64,000 bases of DNA from Planctomycetaceae bacterium. Lineage in GTDB: Bacteria > Planctomycetota > Planctomycetia > Planctomycetales > Planctomycetaceae. The position numbers were made by a program, and so were the translations under genes. The notes under the pieces are model-generated. The model searched no databases. It had not been told where the DNA came from and saw nothing but the letters and a program-made list of their open reading frames with translations. The stretch covers positions 1-64,000 of the forward strand of contig JAJDEJ010000262.1 in assembly GCA_029259815.1 (NCBI GenBank), in the 5' to 3' direction. Below, piece by piece: positions 11,982 through 20,914 of this stretch. Within the stretch, counting starts at the first letter, position 1, and each line of letters opens with the position of its first letter.

Positions 11982-12773
11982 TCAAACGGTTTTTCTTGAC
12001 GAGTCGGGTTGTCCCGATGATGACAGTCCGGCGGGTCTCTCGCTCGTCAAAGCAGCGATCTCATGCGGTGTCATCGAACCATCGTGCAGGGCCGAGGCCA
12101 CGAGCAAACCGCCGATGCCCGACTCTCTCGCGAGCCGAACGTCAGCAGCATGGCGGACCCCGCCCCCGGTGATCACTCGCACACTTGATTGTCTCTTCGT
12201 CAATTGTCGACACAGATCAAGTGTCGGCACTCCTTGACTCACACCCACACCGGACAAATCGAGCACGATCACCGACTTCACGCCTGTCGCCACCGCCCTG
12301 TTGACGATCGTCAGGGGATTGTCGACTCCCCACGCACTCAGATCACCCAACGCACACCCATGCATAAGGTCCAGACTAAAGACCACCCGTTCTCCTCCGA
12401 CGCATTGAATAATGTCGGCAAGAGGATCGCAACCTGGCAGTGTTTCGAGCGCGGCGACGACCTGCTTGACTCCCCGCTCAACGAGCTGTGACGCCCGTGT
12501 TGGTTCCCGGAGCCCAGCGTCAATCATCAGGTCGAAGCCATCTGCGACCAGTGCCTCGATCGTCGACCAGTGGGGAGCATCGTGCATAATTGCATCGAGA
12601 TCGGCAACGTACAGGCGGTGCAGCCCGAACGTATGTCGGATGGCACGAGCGATGTTCAACGGCTCAGCTGAATCGACGAGCGTGCTCTCGATCGGAGCAT
12701 ACGACTCTCGCCGGCCAGCGACACCCCGGACCACATGTCCGTCCAGCAGATCGAGAACCGGAATTAATTCCAT
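11982..12773 (-). CDS. HisA-like TIM-barrel protein (COG1411 type)
   Basis: A 263-residue (beta/alpha)8 barrel related to HisA/HisF. The N-terminus MELIPVLDLLDGHVVRG keeps the strand-1 Asp, and the C-terminal phosphate-binding strands are VITGGGV and GIGGLLVASAL. The central catalytic-type Asp is in VFSLDL. It is shorter and more divergent than a true HisA and stands outside any his operon. It best fits the HisA-related COG1411 proteins known from archaea and planctomycetes, where such genes are often associated with tetrahydromethanopterin/methanofuran-linked one-carbon metabolism. That link is an inference here, since no such genes are nearby. The start is placed at 12773; an upstream in-frame ATG at 12794 would add seven residues. 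Confidence 0.8.
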   Translation of the reverse strand: MELIPVLDLLDGHVVRGVAGRRESYAPIESTLVDSAEPLNIARAIRHTFGLHRLYVADLDAIMHDAPHWSTIEALVADGFDLMIDAGLREPTRASQLVERGVKQVVAALETLPGCDPLADIIQCVGGERVVFSLDLMHGCALGDLSAWGVDNPLTIVNRAVATGVKSVIVLDLSGVGVSQGVPTLDLCRQLTKRQSSVRVITGGGVRHAADVRLARESGIGGLLVASALHDGSMTPHEIAALTSERPAGLSSSGQPDSSRKTV

Positions 12774-12875
12774 GAGGGGAGACCAGGAAAACAATCGAAA
12801 TCAGTTTGATGACCTTTCATTATTGGTTGCTAAGATAATGATGTTCATTCCTGAGTGCATCGGCTGACTACGTCT

Positions 12876-13721
12876 ATGATCACCCGCATCCAACGTAAGT
12901 TCATGTATCGTCCGCTCCGGGGCCAGGTGAAACGGAACGACCGGCTGCTCGCCTCGGGTGGCCTGCGGGATGTCCTTGTGCCCACGGATGACGGGCTACG
13001 TCTGCATGGTTGGCACTCCATCGCTCACGAGGGACCCGAGAATCGTCCGTTGTGTCTGTTCTTTCCCGGTAACTCAGGGCATCGCGGATGCCGGGTGCGT
13101 GATCTGGAGTTGTTCAACCGCATTGGGTGCGACGCCTTACTTGTTGACTATCGTGGGTACGCAGAGAACCCCGGAAAACCAGGCGAACCGCATTTTGCGG
13201 CGGACGCTCATGCGATTTGGCGGTTCGTCATCGAAGAATTACATGTTCCATCGGACCGCATCATTGTTTTGGGAAACTCGCTTGGCGGAGCAGTGGCGAC
13301 ACGGTTGGCGATGGAACTCTGCGAACAGGGGACTCCTCCCGCCGGTCTGGTGCTGAGGGGAACGTTTTCCTCGATGCCCGATGCAGTTAAGGCAATCTAT
13401 CCCTGGTTGCCGATCCAGCGATTTCTGGTCGACCGCTATCCCTCAATTGAGCGGGTGCCCCATATTACATGTCCGTTCATGGTGGTGCATGGTGCCTTGG
13501 ACCAAGTACTTCCCATTGACCAAGGTCGACGCCTGTTCGACGCGGCGCCTGCACAATCTGCCAGTGGTCTCAGGAAACGGTTCGTTGAGTTGCCTCACGC
13601 CGGTCATAGCAACATGGCTCGCGTCGCTGCTGACGAAATGGCAGACACGATGCGTGATTTCGTCAGCGACATCTTTGCAGACGACCCTGCGACGGTTTGT
13701 CAGTCGAGAGGCTCGGCTTGA
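12876..13721 (+). CDS. Alpha/beta hydrolase, membrane-associated YjaP/BEM46-like type
   Basis: A 281-residue alpha/beta hydrolase of the BEM46/serine aminopeptidase type. It shows the oxyanion segment FFPGNSGHRGCR, LVDYRGY, the nucleophile elbow LGNSLGGA, an Asp in GALDQVLP, and the catalytic His in PHAGHSNM, so the Ser-Asp-His triad is complete. No clear signal peptide is present; the basic N-terminus could lie at the membrane. Its TGA at 13719-13721 overlaps the ATG of the glycosylase gene (TGATG), so the two are translationally coupled. An alternative GTG start exists at 12855, but the ATG at 12876 is preferred. The substrate is unknown. Confidence 0.88.
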   Translation: MITRIQRKFMYRPLRGQVKRNDRLLASGGLRDVLVPTDDGLRLHGWHSIAHEGPENRPLCLFFPGNSGHRGCRVRDLELFNRIGCDALLVDYRGYAENPGKPGEPHFAADAHAIWRFVIEELHVPSDRIIVLGNSLGGAVATRLAMELCEQGTPPAGLVLRGTFSSMPDAVKAIYPWLPIQRFLVDRYPSIERVPHITCPFMVVHGALDQVLPIDQGRRLFDAAPAQSASGLRKRFVELPHAGHSNMARVAADEMADTMRDFVSDIFADDPATVCQSRGSA

Positions 13722-14347
13722 TGAGTTTTGACCCGAAGGTTGTGCGAAAGGCCGTCACCCATTTGCGGACGACCGATCCCATCATGCGTGATGTGATCGA
13801 CCGCATGGGGCCGTTCCGCATGCAACGAAGTCGCCGCTACTTTCAAGCGTTGACTCGCGCAATCGTGGCACAACAAATCTCCAGTAAGGCAGCGACATCC
13901 ATCTGGAGACGCCTGCGGGAGTCAGTTCGACCGGGACACATCACGGCCGAAACGATCGCCCGGATGTCCGTCGACCAGTTACGAGCGTCGGGCATCTCAC
14001 CGCAGAAGGCGGCGTACATGCACGATCTTGCTGCGCGTGTGCAGAGTGGCACGCTGAAGTTGAATCGGCTTTCACAACATGCGGACGAGCGGGTCATCGA
14101 GCAACTCGTCGAGGTGAAGGGCATCGGACTGTGGACGGCTCAGATGTTTCTGATGTTCTCACTTGGTCGACTGGATGTCTTCCCGCACGGCGATCTGGGC
14201 ATTCGCACAGCGATCCGAAATCTCTACGGCCTCTCGGACCTACCGGATCAGAAGACGTGTGTGCCCATCGTCAAACCCTGGCGACCGTACGCAACCGTTG
14301 CGAGTTGGTACCTGTGGCGGAGTACGGACGAGGACGACAGTTGGTAG
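13721..14347 (+). CDS. AlkA-like DNA-3-methyladenine glycosylase
   Basis: A 208-residue base-excision-repair glycosylase of the HhH-GPD superfamily. It has QQISSKAA in the N-terminal helical part, the helix-hairpin-helix LVEVKGIGLWTAQMFL, and the catalytic Asp in VFPHGDLGI, the AlkA position. It lacks the N-terminal TBP-like domain of E. coli AlkA, as is common for compact DNA-3-methyladenine glycosylase II proteins. It should remove alkylated purines such as 3-methyladenine. Coupled to the hydrolase by a TGATG overlap; the PQQ protein starts about 40 bases after its stop. Confidence 0.9.
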   Translation: MSFDPKVVRKAVTHLRTTDPIMRDVIDRMGPFRMQRSRRYFQALTRAIVAQQISSKAATSIWRRLRESVRPGHITAETIARMSVDQLRASGISPQKAAYMHDLAARVQSGTLKLNRLSQHADERVIEQLVEVKGIGLWTAQMFLMFSLGRLDVFPHGDLGIRTAIRNLYGLSDLPDQKTCVPIVKPWRPYATVASWYLWRSTDEDDSW

Positions 14348-14384
14348 GATGCACGTCACCGTGAACAAACAATCGGAATCCCTG

Positions 14385-15722
14385 ATGACAAATCGAATCG
14401 TAATTGCGGGACTGATCTCTCTGACATGCGGACACTTCGCCGTTGCCGATGACTGGCCCCAATGGGGTGGACCAAATCGCGACCTCGTGTGGCGAGAGTC
14501 AGGGCTTGTCGACACGCTGCCCGAAGGGACGCTGCCTCGCGTGTGGTCGACACCCATCGGCGAGGGTTATGCCGGGCCGGCGGTCGCAGACGGACGGGTC
14601 TACGTCACGGATCGCATCCATGCGGAGGGGGCCGATGGAAGTGAGCGAGTCCTCTGTCTGGATGCAGAGACGGGCGAAGTTCTGTGGAAGCACGAGTACG
14701 AATGTCAGTACACCGTGAGCTATCCAGCCGGGCCACGAGCGACGCCCGTCATCGATGAGGGACGGGTCTATACGATCGGCGCGATGGGACACATGTTCTG
14801 TTTCGATGCCGCCACCGGTGGCATCATCTGGCAGAAGCACTTCCCGACGGACTTCGAGACCAAGCTGCCCATCTGGGGTATGGCGGCGTCACCGCTCGTC
14901 GAGGGCGATCAACTCATCACACTTGTCGGCGGGCCGGAGGCGTTGGTCGTCAGCTTCAACAAACGGACGGGAGAGGAGCAGTGGCGGGCGCTTGATGATG
15001 GCGACGTCGGTTATTGCCCGCCGGTCGTCTTCGATTTTGGCGGTACGCGACAACTCATCCAGTGGCATCCGTCAGCAGTCAGCTCGCTCGATCCGGCGAC
15101 GGGCAAAGTCAACTGGCAAGTTCCCTTCGCCATCCAGGCAGGGCTGACGATTCCCATGCCCCGGCAACACGGCGACCGTCTGTTCCTCACAGCTTTCTAC
15201 AACGGGCCGATGATGCTCAAAGTACAACCGAATGCGTCGGGTGCGGAGATTCTCTGGAAAGGGAAGAGTGAGAGTGAAATCAACACCGATGGGCTGCATG
15301 CGATCATGTGCACGCCGATCTTCGACGGGACCCACATCTACGGAGTCGGCAGTTACGGACAACTGCGATGTCTCGACGCCTCGACCGGCGAGCGACTGTG
15401 GGAGACGTTCGAAGCGACCGGCAAAGGCCGTTGGTGGAATGCGTTCCTCGTTCCTCACGAGCCGACCGGACCCCGCGAACCAGGGGCAGCGAAGCCACAA
15501 GCGGGACACCAGGTCTTCCTGCACAACGAGCAGGGCGACTTGATCATCGCAAGACTCTCACCCGCAGGATACGAGGAGCAGAGTCGTTCACTGCTGATCG
15601 AGCCAACCCGCCCCTTGCAGCGGCGACGGATCATTATCTGGTCTCACCCGGCATTTGCAGATAAGAGTGTGTTCGCCCGGAATGACAAGGAGATCGTACG
15701 CGTAAGTCTGGCGGCGGAGTGA
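14385..15722 (+). CDS. Secreted PQQ-like beta-propeller protein
   Basis: A 445-residue exported protein with a signal peptide (ISLTCGHFAVADDWPQWGG) followed by PQQ-like propeller blades. Recurring text includes DGRVYVTDR, DAETGEVLWKHEY, DAATGGIIWQK, NKRTGEEQWRALDDG, DPATGKVNWQ and DASTGERLWETF. The WPQWGGPNRD motif just after the signal is typical of planctomycete members. Such proteins are often described as outer-membrane assembly (BamB-like) or quinoprotein-like, but here no catalytic residues were recognised and a structural role is the safer reading. The start at 14385 is chosen for its signal peptide; an in-frame ATG at 14349 also exists. Confidence 0.9.
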   Translation: MTNRIVIAGLISLTCGHFAVADDWPQWGGPNRDLVWRESGLVDTLPEGTLPRVWSTPIGEGYAGPAVADGRVYVTDRIHAEGADGSERVLCLDAETGEVLWKHEYECQYTVSYPAGPRATPVIDEGRVYTIGAMGHMFCFDAATGGIIWQKHFPTDFETKLPIWGMAASPLVEGDQLITLVGGPEALVVSFNKRTGEEQWRALDDGDVGYCPPVVFDFGGTRQLIQWHPSAVSSLDPATGKVNWQVPFAIQAGLTIPMPRQHGDRLFLTAFYNGPMMLKVQPNASGAEILWKGKSESEINTDGLHAIMCTPIFDGTHIYGVGSYGQLRCLDASTGERLWETFEATGKGRWWNAFLVPHEPTGPREPGAAKPQAGHQVFLHNEQGDLIIARLSPAGYEEQSRSLLIEPTRPLQRRRIIIWSHPAFADKSVFARNDKEIVRVSLAAE

Positions 15723-15777
15723 GTCCATTCACTGTCACCCTGACGTCGTTTTTTTGGTGAGACCGAGACACGGGGTG

Positions 15778-15860
15778 TCCCAAGCCGACAGCTCTGCTGT
15801 CGATCATTCATGATTGGACGATTTTCTCCGAGATTGTCCGACAGCAGAGCCGTCGGCTTG
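15778..15860. repeat. Inverted repeat, family CCAAGCCGACGGC (copy D)
   Basis: The left arm 15778-15802 (tcccaagccgacagctctg plus ctgtcg) pairs with the right arm 15839-15860 (cgacagcagagccgtcgg plus cttg). The right arm ends 14 bases before the ATG at 15875, so the stem covers the likely ribosome-binding region of the oxidase gene. A sequence tcgtttttttgg lies just upstream (about 15746-15757). Confidence 0.85.
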
Positions 15861-15874
15861 CGAAGGAAATCAGA

Positions 15875-17005
15875 ATGAACGCTTCTTACGACGCCATCGT
15901 GATTGGCCTGGGCGGGTTTGGGAGTTCGACCCTCTCCCATCTGGCGAAGCGAGGCCTCAACGTCTTGGGCATCGACCGCTTTGGCATCGCTCATGACCGG
16001 GGCAGCTCTCATGGCGAAACGCGGATCATTCGCAAGGCGTACTTCGAGCATCCAGACTATGTGCCACTCTTGATGCGAGCATATGAGCTGTGGGCGGAGT
16101 TGGAACAAGAGACAGGACAGTCTCTGTATGACGAGTGCGGGCTGTTCTTTGCCGGACCTTCTCAGGGAGAAGTCGTCGGCGGGACGTTGGAGTCGGCTCG
16201 GTTGTTTGGAGTACGAGTCGATGAGCTTTCCTTGACGGAGGCGAGAGAGCGGTTTTCGCTGTTTGAATTTGCAGACAGCGACACAGTGGTGTTCGAGCCG
16301 GAAGCAGGCTTTCTGCATGTTGAAGCGTGCGTCGCTGCACACGTTGATCTGGCGGTGAGATCAGGGGCTCGCGTTGTGACCGATGAGCCTGTGCGGTCAT
16401 GGTCAGCCGAGGGGCAAGGTGTGCGCGTCGTGACGGATCAGCAGTCATACTCTGCTTCAAGATTGGTGATTGCGGCGGGTGCCTGGAGCAGCCAGATCCT
16501 TCGTGAACTATCACTCCCGCTAACAGTGATGAGGAAGCTGCTGTTCTGGCACGACGTCGATTCACCCGCCTGGAGCGAGACGACAGCGTTTTTCTTTGAG
16601 CGACCAGAGGGCTGCTTCTATGGATTCCCTTCTCTCGATGGCAGCACGGTCAAACTCGCGGAGCACTCGGGAGGGGAGGCGATCACCGATCCGCTCTCGC
16701 TGGACCGGGACTGTCACAAGGCCGATCGCGAACCGGTGAGCCACTTCGTGAGACAGACGATGAGAGGCATGTCGCCGCAGCCGAGTCGGCACGCCGCCTG
16801 TATGTATATCATGACGCCTGATGGTCACTTTGTGGTGGACAAGCATCCCCAGCATGCCCATATCGTGTTCGGAGCTGGGTTTTCGGGGCACGGGTTCAAG
16901 TTCACCTCAGTCATCGGTGAGGCAATGGCCGATCTTGTCACAGAAGGAGAGACGTCACGACCAATCGGCTTTCTGGGGCTCGACCGACCAGCGTTGCGAT
17001 CTTGA
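15875..17005 (+). CDS. FAD-dependent SolA-like amine oxidase (N-methyl amino acid oxidase)
   Basis: A 376-residue flavoprotein of the monomeric sarcosine oxidase / N-methyl-L-tryptophan oxidase (SolA) family. The N-terminal dinucleotide-binding loop is VIGLGGFGSSTLSHLA, ending in the ribose-binding acid of GID. Also visible are SHGETRIIRKAYFEH, a signature of this family, and the C-terminal FAD segment FGAGFSGHGFKFTSVIGE. It would oxidise a secondary N-methyl amine to aldehyde, amine and hydrogen peroxide; the exact substrate is open. The family's covalent-FAD Cys is not confirmed by position. It is preceded by repeat copy D and transcribed on its own. Confidence 0.9.
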   Translation: MNASYDAIVIGLGGFGSSTLSHLAKRGLNVLGIDRFGIAHDRGSSHGETRIIRKAYFEHPDYVPLLMRAYELWAELEQETGQSLYDECGLFFAGPSQGEVVGGTLESARLFGVRVDELSLTEARERFSLFEFADSDTVVFEPEAGFLHVEACVAAHVDLAVRSGARVVTDEPVRSWSAEGQGVRVVTDQQSYSASRLVIAAGAWSSQILRELSLPLTVMRKLLFWHDVDSPAWSETTAFFFERPEGCFYGFPSLDGSTVKLAEHSGGEAITDPLSLDRDCHKADREPVSHFVRQTMRGMSPQPSRHAACMYIMTPDGHFVVDKHPQHAHIVFGAGFSGHGFKFTSVIGEAMADLVTEGETSRPIGFLGLDRPALRS

Positions 17006-17149
17006 TCGCCCCTTCATTCTGCCTGACGGCTCGCCTAGAATGCAGGCGGGTGATCGCTGCCTCACAGACCCCTCTGTGGCTCAGCATTTTGCGGCCCGTT
17101 GTCCTTCGTCGGCGATTCGACTGCTTTTTTGACTCCACTGCATCAGCTC

Positions 17150-18658
17150 ATGACGCCCGCAACCGAATCACCCCCACAACCGACACAGGCTCCCGCCCCC
17201 CGCTCTGTCGAGCCAACGGCTTCCCACCGTAGTCGTTCATGGATCTGGCGGGCACTCATCACGCTGTTCGTCGGCGGTGCTGCATTAGTGATGGGATTGA
17301 CCACGTTCGAGTGGCTGGCCTCCTTCAAGACCGAACCCCCTCGGCAGGAGGACTCGTCGGTCTTCAAGACGTATAGCGTGACCGTCTTCGAGGTGCAGCC
17401 AGCTGATCTGCGGCGGGTGATCACGGCGTTCGGCACTGCGCGGGCGGATCGTGAAGTCATTGTCGCAGCAGAAGTTTCTGGACAGATTGTGGAAGCGAAC
17501 CAACTCGAAGTCGGACAACCGATTTCGGCATCGATGATCACCGAAGGAGTCGACGGACGCTCGTCCCGGTCGGACGGCGATCTCCTCGTGCGGATCGACC
17601 CTAAGACTTATCAGGAGCGTGTGCTCCAGGCGAAGAAGCGACTCGCTCAAGACGACGTCGAGTTGAAGCAACTCAAGCAGGTCAATGAGAACAACCAACG
17701 AGTCCTGAAGACGGACCAAGCCAACCTCAAGACAGCCAAAATCGAGTTTGAGAATGCACAACGACTAAAGGCTCGAGGAGTCGGGACCGACACAGCCGTG
17801 CGGAGGGCCGAGTTGGAGATGCGTCGCTATGAGGACGCTGTCATTCGGCTGGAAAATGAGATCGGCCTGTTTGAAGTTCGGACACAACAGATCGTCAGTC
17901 GTCGCGATGCCCATCTGTCTGATCTCGAACTTGCCGAGATCGATCTGAATCGAACCGAAGTGCGTCCGCCGTTTTCGGGGGTCATTAGTGAAGTGTTTGT
18001 CGAGCAGGGACAGTTCGTGCAGCAGGGTGCCGCCCTCGTCCGTTTGACCGACCCCACACGTGTCGAGGTGCCCCTTTCGTTGCAATTGTCGGATTACCTG
18101 GAAGTGGGGTCGATGAGCGATGGAGAGGATCCTGTTCGCGTGGCACTTGCAGAGAACGAAACAGCTCAGCCGCGCTGGTTCAGCGATCCACTCGACGCCA
18201 TCCGACAGGCACCTGAAGCGGACGAACGCACAAGAACTGTGAATATCTACACTGAAGTCAACAACGAGGAACAGGATGTGCCTTTGCTGCCGGGGACGTT
18301 TGTGCAGGCCCGGATCCTCGGAGCCGTGATGGAAAACGTGATCGTCGTGCCTCGTGATGCAGTCGTCGAAGGAACCGTGTTCGTCGCGATTCCTCAAAAT
18401 GCATCGGATTCAACCGATGAGTTGTCGACGTCAGCCTCGATGGCGATCGTCGAGCGACGTTCGGTCAATTTCGGGCGAAACCTCCAGTCGCTCGTGGTGG
18501 TCGAGTCGGGACTAGAGCCGGGAGACCAAGTGGTGATGACGAATCTCGATGTGATTTACGACGGTGCCCAACTGAAGATTGACGCCAATTCGGGGGTCCG
18601 TCAGTTGTCCGACGAACTCGCCCGCCTGCGAACGCCGCAAGTCCGCATTGTCGAGTAG
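17150..18658 (+). CDS. RND efflux periplasmic adaptor subunit (HlyD/AcrA family)
   Basis: A 502-residue membrane-fusion protein. The N-terminal inner-membrane anchor lies at about residues 28-47 (ALITLFVGGAALVMG), followed by a biotinyl-lipoyl half-motif (VIVAAEVSGQIVEANQLEVG), a long alpha-helical hairpin at about 155-260, and a second lipoyl half (VRPPFSGVISEVFVEQGQFV). The beta-barrel and membrane-proximal domains follow (VPLSLQLSDYLEVG, VESGLEPGDQVV). It would connect an RND pump to an outer-membrane channel, but neither is in the window; the next genes are dnaJ-like and rnpA. An upstream ATG at 17099 would add 17 residues; 17150 is chosen because the anchor then lies at the usual distance. 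Confidence 0.9.
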   Translation: MTPATESPPQPTQAPAPRSVEPTASHRSRSWIWRALITLFVGGAALVMGLTTFEWLASFKTEPPRQEDSSVFKTYSVTVFEVQPADLRRVITAFGTARADREVIVAAEVSGQIVEANQLEVGQPISASMITEGVDGRSSRSDGDLLVRIDPKTYQERVLQAKKRLAQDDVELKQLKQVNENNQRVLKTDQANLKTAKIEFENAQRLKARGVGTDTAVRRAELEMRRYEDAVIRLENEIGLFEVRTQQIVSRRDAHLSDLELAEIDLNRTEVRPPFSGVISEVFVEQGQFVQQGAALVRLTDPTRVEVPLSLQLSDYLEVGSMSDGEDPVRVALAENETAQPRWFSDPLDAIRQAPEADERTRTVNIYTEVNNEEQDVPLLPGTFVQARILGAVMENVIVVPRDAVVEGTVFVAIPQNASDSTDELSTSASMAIVERRSVNFGRNLQSLVVVESGLEPGDQVVMTNLDVIYDGAQLKIDANSGVRQLSDELARLRTPQVRIVE

Positions 18659-18833
18659 GAGCGTCAAAGTCGTCCCAAACCGAAGGCGCTGACGTCATAC
18701 GATGTCAGTGTGACCGGTTACACAAAGGGGCTACGCATTCGGTCTTCTGCGGCCTATCATGTCACAGGATCGCCGCTCGATTGACCGCTGCGGCAGGATG
18801 CCCCTGATCGACGACATTTGACTCGACCGTGCA

Positions 18834-19742
18834 ATGCAAGATTACTACAAGACTCTTGGCGTCTCGCGCGATGCGACGGCTGACGAGATTCGCAAGGCCT
18901 ATAAGAAGATCGCCCGCGAAAATCACCCGGACGTCAAACCGGACGACAAGGCGGCGAGCGAACGCTTTAAGCAGGCTGCAGAGGCATACGACGTCCTCGG
19001 CGACGCCGACAAACGCAAGCAGTATGACCAATTCGGATCGGCCTACAAGCACGCGGGCGACGGGCGGTCACCCTTTGGCAGTGGACCGATCGACCTGAAA
19101 GATCTCTTCGGTGGAGGGGTCGATCTGGGTGACATCCTCGGCGGCGAATTCTCCGGCGGTTTTGGAGGACATCGACGTGGACAGACGACCGGGCAGCCCG
19201 GACAGGACATCGCGACATCGATCGTGATCCCTTTTCAGGTGGCGGCTCAAGGGGGCACGCATGAAATCACCTTGCATCATGCACAGGACACCGAGCGACT
19301 CAATGTGAAGATCCCTGCTGGAGTCCGATCGGGATCGGTCATTCGTCTGTCGAAAAAGGGCCATCCAGGCTTTGGCGGGGGACAGGCAGGAGACCTACTC
19401 ATCACGGTCGAAGTCGCTCCTCATCCATTCTTCCGCCGCGATGGGAACGACGTCATCCTGGAAGTGCCGCTCAACATCACCGAGGCGACTCTCGGCACAA
19501 AAGTTGATGTCCCCACAATCCATGACTCGCAGGTGACGGTGACAATCCCTCCGGGCACAAATTCCGGAACCAAATTGCGATTACGCGGCAAGGGCTTTCC
19601 TGATCCCAAGACCAAGACTTCCGGCGATCAACTGATTGTCACCAAAGTCGTCGTCCCGAAGGATGTCAACGAACGGACGCGTGAGTTGCTCGCCGAGTTG
19701 ACGGTCGAAGCTCCTCTTGCTCCACGGGAGGATTTGTGGTGA
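18834..19742 (+). CDS. DnaJ-family co-chaperone of CbpA type
   Basis: A 302-residue J-protein. The J-domain at residues 1-66 holds the HPD tripeptide (ENHPDVKP) that stimulates DnaK ATPase. A Gly/Phe-rich linker follows (GGGVDLGDILGGEFSGGFGG) and then the two beta-sandwich substrate-binding domains (VKIPAGVRSGSVIRL, VTIPPGTNSGTKLRLRGKG). The CxxCxGxG zinc repeats of canonical DnaJ are absent, so it is a type II (CbpA-like) co-chaperone. The stop at 19740-19742 overlaps the GTG start of the following membrane-protein gene. Confidence 0.93.
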   Translation: MQDYYKTLGVSRDATADEIRKAYKKIARENHPDVKPDDKAASERFKQAAEAYDVLGDADKRKQYDQFGSAYKHAGDGRSPFGSGPIDLKDLFGGGVDLGDILGGEFSGGFGGHRRGQTTGQPGQDIATSIVIPFQVAAQGGTHEITLHHAQDTERLNVKIPAGVRSGSVIRLSKKGHPGFGGGQAGDLLITVEVAPHPFFRRDGNDVILEVPLNITEATLGTKVDVPTIHDSQVTVTIPPGTNSGTKLRLRGKGFPDPKTKTSGDQLIVTKVVVPKDVNERTRELLAELTVEAPLAPREDLW

Positions 19743-20212
19743 GCAGTCGGCCAACGAGAGGATGGGTGGTGCCCGGCAACACGATCGCATGGACGACGAT
19801 TGTGCTCACTGCCTGCCTGATGTCAGCCATCGCTGCGGCTCAAGACGACCCGGACGCCACGCACGAGACTCAGGTGACTGCGACTGATGACGCTGCCCCC
19901 GAGGAACCGCACGTCGCTTCTGAGAGAGTTGGAGACGCAAAGCGCCAACAACATCTCGTTTCCATCCTGATGATGATGCTTGCGGGCATCGGCATTGTGG
20001 GTGTGGCAATGATCAGCACTGCGATGATCTGGGGAGCCCGCCTGCGACGCATCGCACGTCACACTGACCACCCGCCCACTCAGCAGGACGAGTTATGGTA
20101 CATGCGCCGTCCGCCGCCAGAAGACGTGGACCCTGCGATTGGTCCTGATGACGCTGTGCCACCGTCACCGGAAGACACTCCGCCGACATCCGATCGTGAG
20201 ACGGCGACGTGA
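19736..20212 (+). CDS. Single-pass membrane protein of unknown function
   Basis: A 158-residue protein I do not recognise. It has an N-terminal hydrophobic segment (TIVLTACLMSAIAAAQDD) that may be a signal peptide, an acidic linker, and a strong transmembrane helix at about residues 78-102 (LVSILMMMLAGIGIVGVAM). A basic cytoplasmic-type stretch and a Pro/Asp-rich tail (EDVDPAIGPDDAVPPSPED) follow. It starts with GTG at 19736 or 19739, overlapping the dnaJ-like stop, and its TGA overlaps the rnpA GTG (GTGA). It is therefore tightly embedded in the dnaJ-like - rnpA - yidD operon, which argues that it is real. Confidence 0.8.
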   Translation: MVSSRPTRGWVVPGNTIAWTTIVLTACLMSAIAAAQDDPDATHETQVTATDDAAPEEPHVASERVGDAKRQQHLVSILMMMLAGIGIVGVAMISTAMIWGARLRRIARHTDHPPTQQDELWYMRRPPPEDVDPAIGPDDAVPPSPEDTPPTSDRETAT

Positions 20213-20607
20213 GCAATGACCTCTCGTTCCCGAAGGCCAGGCATCTCAGGCACGCAGCCGACTTTGCCCGGGTGTACGCTCGCAAGTGGCGCGCCAGCGA
20301 CCAGCATCTGCTCCTCTTCTCTGATGTAAGTTTGGAGGGGACGACTCGCATCGGGTTGAGCGTCTCGAAGAAGCACGGGAACGCTGTGCGGCGAGGACGC
20401 ATCAAGCGACTGCTGCGAGAGGCGTACCGCCTCCGACAGCACGACATTGGTGAAGGACTCGATCTGATTTTGATCCCACGAGTCGCGTCGGGAGCTGGAC
20501 TGCAGGAGTATCAGGAGTCACTCGTCCGTCTGACTCACAAGCTGCGAAAAAGGCTGTCAACACCGCAGGACGGCTCACCGACCTCGTCGTCAGTGCAGCA
20601 GAGGTGA
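20209..20607 (+). CDS. rnpA: Ribonuclease P protein component
   Basis: A 132-residue basic protein, the protein subunit of RNase P that helps the catalytic RNA trim tRNA 5' leaders. The RNR-type signature is clear (KHGNAVRRGRIKRLLREAYR), preceded by the family's RIGLSVSKK strand. The start is GTG at 20209, overlapping the previous stop by GTGA. yidD follows after 3 bases, the usual rnpA-yidD order. The rpmH gene normally found in front of rnpA is not here; its place is taken by the membrane-protein gene. Confidence 0.95.
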   Translation: MSNDLSFPKARHLRHAADFARVYARKWRASDQHLLLFSDVSLEGTTRIGLSVSKKHGNAVRRGRIKRLLREAYRLRQHDIGEGLDLILIPRVASGAGLQEYQESLVRLTHKLRKRLSTPQDGSPTSSSVQQR

Positions 20608-20610
20608 CGC

Positions 20611-20844
20611 ATGCCCGGTCGTCTTCTCTGGCAACTTCCGTCACTGCTGTTGGTCAGTCTCGTGCGGCTGTATCAACGGCTCATTAGTCCACTGCTCGGT
20701 CCGACGTGTCGCTTCGAGCCATCGTGTAGCGAATACTTCATTCAGGCGGTCCACAAATACGGTGCGGTCAGCGGTGCGTGTCGCGGCTTGTGGCGTATCT
20801 GCAAATGTCACCCGTTTCACCCCGGTGGTTACGACCCCCCGTAG
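20611..20844 (+). CDS. yidD: Membrane protein insertion efficiency factor YidD
   Basis: A 77-residue YidD protein with the characteristic text [35 protein letters not shown] and HPGGYDPP, including the conserved Cys pair. It is thought to help YidC-dependent membrane insertion. yidC, the usual next gene, is not downstream; instead two small hairpins and a convergent gene follow. Its TAG stop (20842-20844) is the first part of a GTAGAGCAAGCTG repeat unit. Confidence 0.95.
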   Translation: MPGRLLWQLPSLLLVSLVRLYQRLISPLLGPTCRFEPSCSEYFIQAVHKYGAVSGACRGLWRICKCHPFHPGGYDPP

Positions 20845-20914
20845 AGCAAGCTGCTAGCTTGCTCACGTCGAGAGTGAGCCATGCGATCGTGCGGAACAAG
20901 CTGACAGCTTGTTC
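20844..20914. repeat. Two AAGCTNNNAGCTT hairpins between convergent genes
   Basis: Hairpin 1, 20844-20864 (gagcaagct-gct-agcttgctc), and hairpin 2, 20894-20914 (gaacaagct-gac-agcttgttc), are perfect 9-bp stems of the same family. The first starts within the yidD stop codon; the second abuts the stop of the SH3 protein gene. They probably end transcription from both directions. Confidence 0.85.

Noticed and set aside
18690-18720. Partial dyad gacgtcat..atgtca before the dnaJ-like gene, considered as a CIRCE heat-shock operator
   Set aside because: It does not match the CIRCE consensus and the symmetry is short.
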